DNA of 64,000 nt from positions 22,276,785 to 22,340,784 of the forward strand of contig NC_065552.1 of assembly GCF_022605725.1 (NCBI RefSeq). The letters are read 5' to 3'. Within the stretch, counting starts at the first letter, position 1. The number at the start of each line of letters is the position of its first letter. The DNA is from Anthonomus grandis grandis (taxonomy: Eukaryota; Arthropoda; Insecta; Coleoptera; Curculionidae). Positions 23,098 through 33,112 of this stretch are shown here, in pieces. The translations under genes were made by a program, and so were the position numbers. Under the pieces are notes generated by a model. It made no database searches. It was not told the DNA's origin and saw nothing but the letters and a program-made list of their open reading frames with translations.

Positions 23098-23451
23098 TTT
23101 AACAATTTTTTGACTCAAGACTCTCAAGAATTTAATTTGATTATTTTTTATAAGTTATCTTGAATAAAAACAAGTTTTTTCGTACATTTTTGTGTCTTGT
23201 ATACATTCCTTAAAAAAAATTATAAGTTGTAAGAAAGAAATACATCCAAAATTTTCTTATCATTATTTCTAGATAACTAGAATCAATGAATGGTTTCTTT
23301 CAATATTAATTAACCTAAATAAACTATACTTTATAGTAGATCTCATTATTACGTAAGTAAAAAATAAAAGAGAAGGAATAAATAGTTTTTAGCGATTTCC
23401 CAAAAATCTATTTTTTGGATTCATTTCCTTCTTCTAACTGGTGGTTCAATT

Positions 23452-23852
23452 TTCAGGGAGGGCCTGTACAAAATTAATTCGAAAAATAGATTTTTTGCCG
23501 ATTTTCGGGGTCGATAAAAGAAAAATTAAGACGTGTCAATAAGGGGTGCCTAAAAGATGTATCCTTTATAAATGTGAATCATCCGATAGGACAAACTTTT
23601 TCTTACATTCCTTGAATGTACCTCAGTCTATAATAGACGTATATTGCTCACTTCGTTATTCTCTTCATTATTCTCTAGAGCCTAACACTTCGATACCCAG
23701 CATTATAAGTGTTTTGCTGCAGTAGTATTTAGTTATTATGGGTTATAGTGTATCCTTTCCAAATATTTCTCTTAGCACAGGTAATACGAACCTGGGCTAA
23801 GAGAAATATTGTTGAAAAGAAAAATTTGGCTCTGCGTGTGGCACCCTAAATA
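23452..23852. repeat. Unit of the ~670 bp repeat, with internal hairpin
   Basis: This resumes the unit cut at 19102 and runs to GGCACCCTAAATA, where the mariner element at 23853 starts. Within it, AATATTTCTCTTAGCACAGG (near 23760) is followed after a 7-base loop by its near-complement ending at 23811, a stem of about 20 bases with one mismatch. Other units have only the first arm, so the second is a local inverted duplication. Confidence 0.6.
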
Positions 23853-24018
23853 CAGGGTGATTTTCAACCTATGCGCATAAACTTGGGAAATGATAGCTGA
23901 TGAGTAATAATGAGTACTAATGAAAAAAAAATGTAGTTAAATATTTTTAGTTTTGGAGGTATCGATATTTTTTTAAATAAAAAACGTGTATTTTTTAATG
24001 TGTTTAATTTAAACTAAT

Positions 24019-24270
24019 TTAAAGCAACTGTTCGAAGTTGTTTCCATTATTTTCGATACAGACTTGAGCTCGTAGAATCCATGAAGATGTACATGCACGG
24101 GCCAAACCAGGCTGTAGGCGAATTGCGTCACTGGCAGCGTTTATGCGATGTCGTAACTCTTGCTCAGTATCAACTTCGTTTACATACACCATTGTTTTCA
24201 TATGACCCCACAAATAAAAGTCTAATGGATTAAGGTCAGGCGAGCGAGGGGGCCACCCAACTGGACCCAT
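24019..24270 (-). pseudogene. DUF4817-type transposase, C-terminal piece
   Basis: Starts with GPVGWPPRSPDLNPLDFYLW, the block with the third catalytic Asp, followed by the usual C-terminal region (KTMVYVNEVDTEQELRHRI and NGNNFEQLL at the end). It completes the piece at 31813-32733 after removal of the intervening insertion. The spacing at the break is slightly short of the family norm, so a few residues may also be lost. Confidence 0.8.
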
Positions 24271-24390
24271 CGTCCATTAGCATATTTATATCTATCACAC
24301 GCTATTGCAAAGCGAGCAATGCCCGAATGCAGTTCTTATCTATCACATGTTTTGCAAACGCGCCTCTTTAACTAGCACATGATCGCCAAA

Positions 24391-25590
24391 ATGTTGTCTT
24401 TCCGATTAAATGCAGAAATAGACAGTAGTAGTTCTTCACCTGTTGTAGTTGTATCCGAGGTTTATTGTTTTTTTTTAAATTTTGCATGAAGCTAAAGATG
24501 AACTTATCCCCATAAACTATAGCTATAATCACATTGATAATTGTTCCTTTAGAGTAAATTTGTCAACAAAAGAAGAAACGGAGGTAAATTATTTTATTAC
24601 TTATTTAAATAACAATAAAACATAACCTAGAAAACGTGGTGGAAGTTGGGTTGGGTTGGGTTGGGTTGGCATCGAAATCAGAAATGAAAATCACGTGTTT
24701 ACAGTGGCCCAGACAAGTTTTGGTGGTTATATTATTTTTTGGATAGATATTGGAGCTTTTAAATTACATTTTAAGCAACAAAAATGGTCTTTAGGGTTTT
24801 CTATGGGGGATTTTATTTGATATTTAATAGCGGTAAAAAAGTAATGGATGTGAGTTTTCTGTAAGGAAAGACTTATCCTTACTGAATATCGGTGTCGGTA
24901 CGTGAAATATATCTCTATTAAAAAATCATTAAATTTAAAAGAAAATTTTGTTACACCTTGAAACTTGTACGATGCAAAAGGACTACTAAAAAAATATGTA
25001 ACAGAGTGTACCTTCATCCATAAAAGAAAGCCGAAATGTAGAGCCCAGTAACGATTTTGTTGTTAATATTGGGCACCCAGGGGAACAAGATATTGAAAAA
25101 ACTGAGGTCACAGGCGTTATAGCCGAATGGAAAATATTTGTACACGAATTGGATCTTAACGTTCAACAAAATCTTTTAGATGATCCTGAGAACTTTATAG
25201 GTAAGGTGAAGGTATTCATGCAAAACTACAAAAAAAATATTCAGTTATCAATATCAAAACAGTTCAGTTAAAAATCAGTCAAAAAAATATTCAGTTAAAA
25301 ATATCAATAACAGTTCCTCGTTTCTTCTGAGTCGATTGCACACAGCCTTTTTGCCCTGCTGTTCACCTTTAAATAGGTAAGTGTTATACACAACTAGAAA
25401 AGGTACTAAAATTTCTATCCAACCCACAAGTGTAGCAAGGAGAAAGATCAAATTTACAGGTAGAAGATGATTTCACTCTGGAAGAAAACCGAAGAAATCA
25501 ACCAATAACGAAAATCTAGCTCCTCGTAGCCTTAAAAGTTGTGTCACGCAAAATCGAGCTCTAGGAGCTAGAAAAATAGCTAAATAATGT
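24391..25590 (+). pseudogene. Exon-like coding pieces of the unrecognised element
   Basis: Three blocks look coding. First, an ATG at 24391 just inside the left TIR (MLSFRLNAEIDSSSSSPVV), then a second acidic stretch (EAKDELIPINYSYNHID) ending at a possible donor GTAAAT near 24574. Second, 24998-25200, preceded by a CAG acceptor and ending at a good GTAAGG donor. It encodes a 66-residue acidic segment with ESRNVEPSNDFVVNIGHP and GVIAEWKIFVHELDLNVQQ. Third, 25505-25590, a basic tail with GRKPKKSTNNE and RALGARKIAK before a TAA. This looks like first, internal and last exons of a transposon gene with the core deleted. No known domain was found. Confidence 0.35.
24646..24669. repeat. (TTGGG)4 microsatellite
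   Basis: Four perfect TTGGG units (24646-24665) followed by TTGG. TTGGG has been reported as a telomere-type motif in some beetles, but four copies inside a transposon are not evidence of telomeric origin. Confidence 0.6.
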
Positions 25591-25624
25591 CAGGTTCTTA
25601 TATTTGTATAATATACGAGTAGTA

Positions 25625-25858
25625 TGTAGGTTATTAAAAAAAAATGCAAAAAAATTAAGAGGTAATTTTTTGTTCAAAATAAAGGATAGTTTGTTGTATA
25701 AATGTTGTGTCAAAAGTCAAAGTTATTAAAAGTAACTAACCTTTATTAACCCGATATCTCCCTAATGTTTATACAACAAATAACCCTTTATTTGAACAAG
25801 GAATAACCCCCTTAAGTTTTTTGTACTTATTTTGAGACAACCTGTATAAGTTTTACCG
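25625..25858. repeat. Foldback MITE, ~230 bp
   Basis: The left arm (near 25640-25705, containing TTTGTTGTATAAA) is inverted in the right arm (near 25765-25855, containing TTTATACAACAAATAACCC). The right end reads AACCTGTATA, similar to other CAGG-ended elements here. It lies inside the unrecognised element. Confidence 0.55.
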
Positions 25859-26005
25859 TTATTTTGCTGTTTAAATTCAGATGTTTCTAAATGTTTAAAA
25901 AGTTTTGTCGTTTTTTATTATTTCATTTGATAGTTTCATGTACTATTCATGTCAAATAAAACTTGAGAGATTATTGTCGTTATTATTTTGATCTATAGGT
26001 AGGAT

Positions 26006-26073
26006 CACAGATGTAAATAGCTCCGCACACCTTGAAACGGAGCGTTTTATGTGCGGAGCTATTTACATCTGTG
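26006..26073. mobile_element. 68 bp hAT-like MITE with 8 bp TSD
   Basis: A perfect 23-base inverted repeat (26006-26028 and 26051-26073) begins CACAGATGTAAATAGCTCCG, with a 22-base loop. GGTAGGAT is duplicated exactly on both sides (25998-26005 and 26074-26081). An 8-base duplication and a CA-x-AG start fit the hAT superfamily. It is unusually short even for a MITE. Confidence 0.75.
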
Positions 26074-26121
26074 GGTAGGATCTCTAGTACTATAGGTGTA
26101 CTTTTATACTGTGGTACTATA

Positions 26122-26472
26122 CAGGGTGTAAATAAATAAGTACGAAAAAATTCAGCGTATGACTCTTGGGTTATTTTTAAAAAAAAAACTTTATATGAAC
26201 GTATGTCCTAGAAGTCCTAACTGTTGAGATACAGGGTGGATGCGCAGAAAATGCATACCAGATTATACTACAATATCTACAGGGGTTTCACAACTATTAT
26301 AAAAAAACATATGTTGTTCTTAAATATTTACCACCCTGTATCTCAAAGGTTAGGACTTTAAGGACATACATATGCGTTTATCTAAAATTGTTTTCTTTAA
26401 ATTTACCCAAGAATCACCTCTGCACTTTTTTTTTTCACTCACATTTTTTCGCACTTATTTATTTACACCCTG
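26122..26472. mobile_element. 351 bp foldback MITE with mariner-type CAGGGTG ends
   Basis: The ends are CAGGGTGTAAATAAATAAGT and its complement, with TA on both sides. The palindrome runs nearly the whole length. A second CAGGGTGG/CCACCCTG pair lies inside it (near 26236 and 26325), again preceded by matching flanks, suggesting a MITE inserted at or near the dyad centre of another. No coding capacity. Confidence 0.75.
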
Positions 26473-27463
26473 TATAATAGGATACAAAAATCGAGTTTGG
26501 AATAACAAATTTCCAATAATATGTCATCATTCATAATATTCATAAAAAAAGGTGCCTCTTTTAATCTGGAGGTGAGAACACCTGGCTACTGGCAAGGTTG
26601 CTGTCTATCTATATTAGAATCTTTCATACAAGATTACTCGTTCTAAGTGCAAAATTTAAAAATATATTAATAAATCTTAAACCATTTTTCTATATCTAGG
26701 GCATAACATCGCCATTTTTTTGTTTTTGATTTTAACTTAAAAACCAGGCCCAAAAATAAAAATAAAACGTGCTGTTATGCCCTTATGACCAAAACAGTTT
26801 TTATTTTCCTTTTTTTTAATTTTCCTTGTTTACTATTTTCCTCGAAGAAATCCTGCATTTTTTTAAAACTGTTGTCCTATACTGACCCCTATCGGCAAGA
26901 ACACAAAGCTAACAATAGATTAAATTATCAATCATTAATAAATATTGTGCACATACGATGCCATCGAGAGAGACACATATACCTGTGATTGGACTGAACG
27001 TCGAGTTGAAAAGTCATGTAGTGGAGAGCGTTTGTCTTGTTTTCGCTAGGAAATTAAAATACAGTTTATTTAGCGATTACAGGTGATAGTTATGAAGGCG
27101 CGTTTGGCATAACATGTAATAGATAAAAAACTAAGTTCGGCTCCCGGGATGAGCGATAGCGCCGATAGCGTGTGATAGATATAAACGTTGATTGAATATT
27201 TGGGAAGGTACGCAACCTTATGGGCTAAAGCGTGACCGTAAATATGCGTGAAAAATAGATGGCGATTCTCTCCAGTATGCGCGAAAATAATTTCGTCCGT
27301 CGCTTCTCATTAGTAATCGGCCCATCATCCATGAGTCGTGTGGGAGAGTTTTTGCACAGGTTCGTGTTTGACGTATTGCAATTTGGTAGTTGTTAAAAAA
27401 TTTTCTTGGATATCATAATCACAAATAGATAGATATATGCAAATGTGTTTAGTTTGTGAGACA

Positions 27464-27927
27464 ATGGCTCCTTTAGGCAAAATTAATCAGTGTGCGTATC
27501 GTGGGTGCAATAATGTAAGAAAATGTAAAAACAATGTTCTCAGTTTTTTAAGATAGAAATATTTTTAATTAATAAAAGCTTTGCTAAATCAAATAATGTA
27601 TCTTCTCTAATAAACCCATCAGAGAATTTTTCAAATTTATGTCAAAACACAATAAAATCATTTAATGAACTTTATCATACTCTAAAAGTAAATAATAATA
27701 TATGCAAGTCAATTAATAAAATATTACTAGATAAAATAAATATAAATAAACCAAACCTATGTCCACAGCATATTGATAAATTTTTGCATTTATTAATTAA
27801 GACTTTGATTTATAACAACCTAAAATGGGAATCTCAAAATCTTATTAGAAAATCTTTAAAAAAATCTAATTATAAACCTCATAGAAAATTATCTGTTTTA
27901 TCTACAAAAATCAATCCGAACTCTTAA
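27464..27927 (+). pseudogene. THAP domain start and C-terminal part of a P-like transposase
   Basis: The ATG at 27464 opens a 30-codon frame with CAYRGCNNVRKCKNNVLSFL, the C-x4-C-x-N start of a THAP C2CH DNA-binding finger. A TAG at 27554 stops it. A second open stretch (27571-27927, 118 codons, Lys/Asn/Ile-rich, no ATG) ends HIDKFLHLLIKTLIYNNLKW, then RKLSVLSTKI. This resembles the C-terminal helices of P-element/THAP9 transposases (KTR-x-I/F-x-R-x-K). The RNase H-like catalytic core between them is missing. The P-superfamily assignment rests mainly on the THAP start plus the 7-base TSD. Confidence 0.45.
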
Positions 27928-28135
27928 AGATATTGTCTTTTCATGTCTATGAGAGCCATTTTCTCTTTTTCTTTTTTTTACTTTAAGAAAATTTTAAATC
28001 AATATATTATGTTTATGGTCTTTAGTGTTTTAAGTATTTTCAATAATTGTTTTCATGATAAAATTAATTCATGAAAAAGATAAAAATAAAGCCTAAAAAG
28101 CCTTTAAAGTTATTGAGAAACTGGTTATAGTACGA

Positions 28136-29390
28136 ATGGTAGCTTTCCTAATTAAAAAAAATAACATATTAAATGAATGTCGAGTAATGTTTTCATTCCT
28201 GGAGAGATTATATTTGAGCTTGAAGAAGGTCACTTTGCTGCAGCGGTATTCTGCGACTTCTCTAAAGACTTTGACTGGGTCAACCATGGAATACTGCTCG
28301 GTAAGCTTTCTAAATATGGGTTTAGGGGAGTTGCTCTAGAATGGTTAAAATTTTGTTTTGTTAGACAGAAAAAAGTTTGTTTGGCCAAATGGCAGTTTGT
28401 CTGAATTTTGTGTAAAGTAAGCAGGGTTCGTTTCTCGGTCCTATTTTATTTCTATTGTATATAAATGACCTGGCGTCTCTCCAGATAAGAGGATTCTTCA
28501 CTATTTTTGCAGATGACACCACTATCTTATGGGCAGACAATAATAAAAGCACATTAACAATAACAATTTCTAAAGATTTATTAATGATTAAACAGTGGTT
28601 TGATGCTAATTTGTTGTCTTTAAACATAGATAAGACTAAATTGTTAAGTTTTTATGTTCAGAGCAGTTCATGATTCACAACAAAGAATTGGAAGTGAATA
28701 ATTTTAACAGATTCTTGGAATTGTTATCAATCATAAACCTAAGTTTTATGGAGATATGTCAGGAGGCAAAAACTGGCTAGACGATGTTATGCTGTTAGAG
28801 TGGTTTTAAATGAACTGAGATTGATGTTCTCAGTTCTTGTTTAGAGGTGTTGCTTGTTTATTGTTGAGTCTGCTTGCCTAATATATAAAAAATATAAATT
28901 GTATCTTCAAAATAATGGCTCCTTAAAATATTATAATATCAGAAAAGAATACAATATTCCAATGCCCATCCCGAAAAGTGAACTAAGAATTCTCTTATTT
29001 ACTTGAGCATAAAAATTTTTAACCATTTTCCAAATGTCATAAAAGTCTCTAGAAGCTCTCCTCGCTTTAAAAAGTCCTTAACGAAACTTTTTAAAAGCAA
29101 GTATTTTTATAGCATTAGAATTTTCTGAAGATAGTTAGGAATAGACTAATTAGTTTTTAGTAAAGATGTAAAGGTTAGAATTTCTGATGTTACTCTAAAA
29201 ATTTTTTAAGTCGTCTTGCTTTGAAATTGAAAATACATTTTGTGTTTATACTAGTATGTTGAACCCACTATTGTGTATTGTTTTTAAATTATGTGTTAGT
29301 AATATGTCGATTAATGTGCCTATTTTATATCATAAAAGTACCATGTCAACAAGTAGGTACCATGTATTTATGAATAAAGTATGTTTTGAA
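28136..29390 (+). pseudogene. Jockey/CR1-like non-LTR remnant
   Basis: RT motifs on the plus strand in several frames: AAVFCDFSKDFDWVNHGILL and KLSKYGFRGVALEWL (28235-28355), the ILFLLYINDL equivalent (28440-28475), and FTIFADDTTILWADN (28500-28545). Next come KTKLLSF and RFLGIVINHKPKF (28630-28745), RCYAVRVVLNELR (28775-28825) and SIKIFNHFPNVIKV (29005-29045). The last is typical of the C-terminus of these proteins. An AATAAA at 29373 marks the probable 3' end. At least six lesions are present; it is dead. It lies inside the P-like element. Confidence 0.8.
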
Positions 29391-29514
29391 TTTTTTGATA
29401 TTCGAAATTGTATTTAAAAGAGAGAGAGGTATATAATATTTAATAGGGATGATTCCAACTACTCACTAGAAATTACCTCGTTGAAAAAGTAATTAAAAGG
29501 GTTATTCAAAACTG

Positions 29515-31685
29515 CAAGTGGCCAACATGGCGTCGACAAGAAGAAACAAAGTTGATTATGACTCTCTAAAGAAGGAACGTCGTATTTAAAAGTTAAAGAT
29601 GTTAACTTGTAAATGAGAGAAAATGTTTACAACAATGTATAAATTATTTTATTTTATATTTTCAAATAACGCCAGAAAAAAATAAAAAAACCATTCTGCC
29701 AAATTTCACCTTTTTCCTGAATATTAGGAAGCATTTTGCATTTTTCCAATTTTTAGATTGCATTTATTCAATCATTGCAGTTATATTGCGCAACTTTCGC
29801 CTAATTAAACCATTAACTGCTCATCCTTACTTTGGACATCCTGTATAATCGCGATGAGACCCTTCATACTGTTAAACAAAATATTTGTTTTTTTTTCTTA
29901 TTAACTTTTTCTAGTTTTAAGAATTAGTAATTAAGTGTTTGTCTGTATTGCAAATTAAAATGTCGCCTATTTTCTATATTTTATAGTGTTGTTACACCCT
30001 TATTCAAAACCTTTTAAATTTTGCGATTTTATTTTTATATTAATTTCAGTTAAAGGTATCTACTTTTTAATATTTTTGTCCAAAAAAAGTGTACTTCACA
30101 GATCTCACTACCCTACACAGTTTTTGAGATATTGGCTGGTTTCACAAACCCGTATTGTTAAAAATCACATTACGGGCTGCTTTTTGCAAAAAATTATTGA
30201 GTCTAAAAAACTATAGTACCGTATATAGATATTAAATCTTTAATTATTTAATTTACTCTTTATATTTACGTGAAACCTACCTATATCATCACCTTTATTT
30301 AATATTTTTGTTAATTTTCTAATTAATAAATAAAAGCTTATTGAATTTTTGCTTTGTTTTTATTTATTTATTTTTGTCTCAAAAAAGGATTTTGGTAAGT
30401 AATTTATTATTTGTTAATAAAATTTAAGTTGTAAGAGATAGCACCTTCCAATACATTACTTGACCACCACATTTATCTAGTTATTCATGCGAGATCACAG
30501 CGCATTTAAATATCGGCAATAACAAAATAAATAAAAGCGCTGTTATCATCATCGCCCTTGTCTTAAAAAAATAACAAAACCGGCCGGGCGCCCAAAGATT
30601 CCCGCGTCGTTAAACTGCAAATGGTCAATATAGCGTCGACAAAGAAAAACAAAGTTGATGATGGCTCTTTAAAGACAGAACGTCGTATTTTAAATTTAAA
30701 GGTGTCATCGTATAGGCAAGAAAAAGGGGTCACAATAATTTATTCATTTAATAAATACTTTTGTCATATATTTTGAAATAACGCCAGAAAAAAAAATAAA
30801 ATGATTTTGCCAAATTTCAGTTTTTTGCAAAATTTAGGAAGTACTTAGATTTTATTATAAAAGGACACTATATTGCTTAAATTTCCTCGAATTATACCAC
30901 CTCTATTGACTGTATAACCGTGATGCGGGGTCTTTAAACAAAATGTTTTTTTTTGTTACTAGGTATCTTTATACAGTTTTAAGTATAGTTGTAACAACTG
31001 GTAATTGAGAATTTTCCTGTGTCGCTTAAAACTTAAAATGTGGCCTATTTTCTATTTCTATTAACATCCTCACTCACAACCCCTTACTTTACAGATCTCA
31101 CTACGCTGCACAATTTTTCAGATATTGAATCACATGACAAAATGGGTTACTTTTTACAAAAAATTATTGATTAAGAAGTTATATTACCATCGGTATTAAG
31201 TCTTATGAATTATTTCAATTATTCTTTATAATATTCACGTGAAACCTACTTATATCTTAAAATTTGTTTCACATATTTTTTGTATATTAGTTTTTAGTTA
31301 ATTAAGTGCAACGGGCTTTTTATTTAAAAACTTGACCCTCTTGAACACAAAATGGAGGAAACATAATGTTTGTTGGAATTATAACTTGTATTAAACTTTG
31401 TTGGTAATTTTGTAAAAATAGCTTTTTATATATATTTTTGTATTAATTTTTGTCTCAAAAACATATTTTGGTAAGTAATTATTTGTTTTTAAAATTTAAC
31501 TTTTAAGAAATTTCAATATGCCTCCACCCTTAAGTATATCACTTATCACTTGACCACCACATAAATGACACCGTGCTGTATGTTAAAAAAAAATAATAAA
31601 AACATAGTTGGCAGCATCATCCCATATCTTAAAAAAATATCCAACACGGCCGCGTAACCGGAGATTCCAGCGTCGTTGAAAACCT
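29515..31685. repeat. Tandem duplication, two diverged ~1.1 kb units
   Basis: Unit 1 (about 29515-30615) and unit 2 (about 30616-31685) share landmarks in the same order: AGCGTCGACAA/GGCGTCGACAA (29530 and 30633), AATAACGCCAGAAAAAAA (29667 and 30778), TTTTTGTCTCAAAAA, CACTTGACCACCACAT (30463 and 31545), and ATTCC-CGTCGTT at the end. Divergence is roughly a fifth by eye. No protein is recognisable in either unit. Confidence 0.7.
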
Positions 31686-31812
31686 GACTCAAAGAAGCCA
31701 AAAACCATGTCCACGCAGCTAAGATAAATCGTTCCTAGATTTGACGCTTCGCGGCAGCACCACACGGTGCACGAAACTGAACGGCAATCCGATAGTCGAC
31801 CGGGTACACTTT

Positions 31813-32733
31813 TTAACACAGGATTGCGTATCTTCCCAAATATTCAATCAACGATATAAATATGCGTCCGGGAAACACACGATCTAAATGTTGTCGCACT
31901 GGTCGTGAAAAATGTGGTGGAGCACCATCATGAAGAAACCACATGTTCTGCCTAACGTTGAGATTCACATTTTCAAGGAGCACTGGCAAATTGTTGCGCA
32001 AAAATCTAAATACCGAGCACCAGTCAAACGATTTTCCAGAATAAAAGGTCCGATGAGCATCCCGTTCAGAATTCCAGCCCATAAATTTACAGAAAAACGT
32101 TGTTGAAAGTATGTTCTCCATGTAATATGCGGATTTTCCAAAGACCAGTAATGAGTGTTAAGAAAGTTGAAAATTCCATTGCGATTAAAATTTCCCTCAT
32201 CCGTAATTAAAATGTTTATGGTAAAGTTTGGGCTCAACTGCTGGTGATGTAACAACCACTCACAAAAGTGTACTCGAAGCGGCAAATCTCTTGGAAGTAG
32301 GGCTTGTTTCCTCTGCACATGAAACGGGTACAGCAACTCGTGCCTTAAAATTTGCCAACTTGTAGATTGCAATATTCCAAATCGCGCTGCAATTGTCCTA
32401 GTGCTAATTCCAGGTTGTTCTTCGATAACTTCTAAAATACTCCTCTAGATTTAGAATGTGCCTAGATCTAATAGCTCCTGCATCTTGTCCAGGCCGCGGC
32501 CGCAAATTGCCAGTTTCTCTACGCCGCTGAATAACACGTAAGAAAGACCCACGTCTCGGGTGATATCTTCGGGGAAATCTTTGGGCATACAGATCAGCTG
32601 CTGCCACTACATTCTGATGCGTTTCTCCGTAAACCAAAACCATGTCGACAAGTTCTTCGTTTGTAAAAATGTGCGCCATTACATTTGACGCTTTTATCTT
32701 GTTCGTGTGAAAATAACGATCGAAAACCATCAA
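31813..32733 (-). pseudogene. DUF4817-type transposase, N-terminal and middle pieces
   Basis: Begins at 32733 with a DUF4817-like domain (FTNEELVDMVLVYGETHQNV, AADLYAQRFPRRYHPRR). It then changes frame near 32420 into a helix-turn-helix and the catalytic core: ILITDEGNFNRNGIFN (first Asp), NLWAGILNGMLIGPFILE, then LHDGAPPHFSRPVRQHLDRV (second Asp) ending at FPGR, where the 7.6 kb insertion interrupts it. A second frame change lies near 32000. The third catalytic block is at 24019-24270. It would act at the CAGGGTG ends in the nucleus. Confidence 0.8.
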
Positions 32734-32825
32734 ATATTTTACTAAATTTTTTTCTCATTATTATTCATTATTGATCTTCACCTACCATTTCCCAAGTTTA
32801 TGCGCATAGGTTGAAAATCACCCTG

Positions 32826-33030
32826 TATAGGTTATGATTCAATCAAAGGACCAGCAGATTATTTTCTAGTAGGCGCATCTGTTTCCTCACTTTTTGATAC
32901 GTAGCTGTATCCCGGTAACAATATAAAATTTACTTTGGTACGCTTTTCCAGTCTCTTTAGCTCCAAGTATCGCATAAACCTATAGTTCGCAAGTACCATC
33001 AGAGCTACTAGGCAGTCAGGTATTTTTTAG
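32826..33030. repeat. Unit of the ~670 bp repeat, right part
   Basis: Continues the unit broken at 23852. It contains CTTTTCCAGTCTCTTTAG (32945) and a weaker match to CATAAACCTATAG, aligned with 18298-18340 and 18974-19010. Confidence 0.5.
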
Positions 33031-33112
33031 AGTCTGCACAAGCGGACACAATAACAGTATTTTAGGCTATTCTATTTAAACTTAAAATTACTTCATATGC
33101 CTAAAAAATATA

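Larger units (their letters stand above)
19103..23447. mobile_element. 4.3 kb DNA transposon with 25 bp TIRs, TSD AATT
   Basis: The ends are GAACCACCAGATAGAAGAAG (19103) and, inverted, GAACCACCAGTTAGAAGAAG (ending 23447), one mismatch over about 25 bases. AATT flanks both sides (19099-19102 and 23448-23451), and removing the element restores the surrounding repeat. It carries one broken gene on the plus strand (21360-23097) and is itself interrupted by a Harbinger-like element (19591-21112). A 4-base target duplication fits the Sola superfamily, but I cannot confirm that. The gene product belongs to a widespread insect family with the motif FSD-x-CGGQNRN. Confidence 0.75.
27186..31853 (+). 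mobile_element. P-like element remnant (THAP gene) with TIRs and 7 bp TSD
   Basis: The ends are CGTTGATTGAATATTTGGGA, identical and inverted at 27186 and 31853, with similarity for about 35 bases. ATATAAA is duplicated at the edges (27179-27185 and 31854-31860). Just inside the left end is a THAP zinc-finger start followed by a C-terminal transposase-like frame, as expected of an internally deleted P-superfamily element (7-8 base TSD). The rest has been filled by a dead non-LTR element (28136-29390) and a 1.1 kb tandem duplication. It inserted within 12 bases of the end of the unrecognised element. Confidence 0.6.
24283..31864 (+). mobile_element. Unrecognised DNA transposon with ~105 bp TIRs (split by a P-like element)
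   Basis: The left arm starts near 24283 with ATATTTATATCTATCACACG. Its inverted partner ends at 27180 and continues, after the P-like insertion (27186-31853), at 31854-31864. The arms match imperfectly for about 105 bases and carry a repeated motif CTATCACA-YG-N-GC three times in each arm (left copies near 24292, 24335 and 24374). This is typical of subterminal transposase binding sites. Without the insertion the element is about 2.9 kb. The target duplication is unclear; GC or nothing remains. It contains exon-like coding pieces (24391-25590), three small palindromic elements and long AT-rich stretches. I do not recognise the family. Confidence 0.6.
23853..32825 (-). mobile_element. DUF4817-type mariner relative split by a 7.6 kb insertion
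   Basis: The left end CAGGGTGATTTTCAACCTAT (23853) has its exact complement at the right end (to 32825), continuing for at least 30 bases, with TA on each side. Without the insertion (24283-31864) the element would be about 1.39 kb, normal for a mariner-type element, and its transposase would read through from 32733 to 24019. The break lies inside the transposase gene. It sits in the repeat unit whose other half starts at 32828. Confidence 0.8.

Noticed and set aside
25998..26082. Transcription terminator hairpin
   Set aside because: The stem-loop is flanked by an exact 8 bp duplication, which fits a mobile element. Bacterial-type terminators do not apply here.
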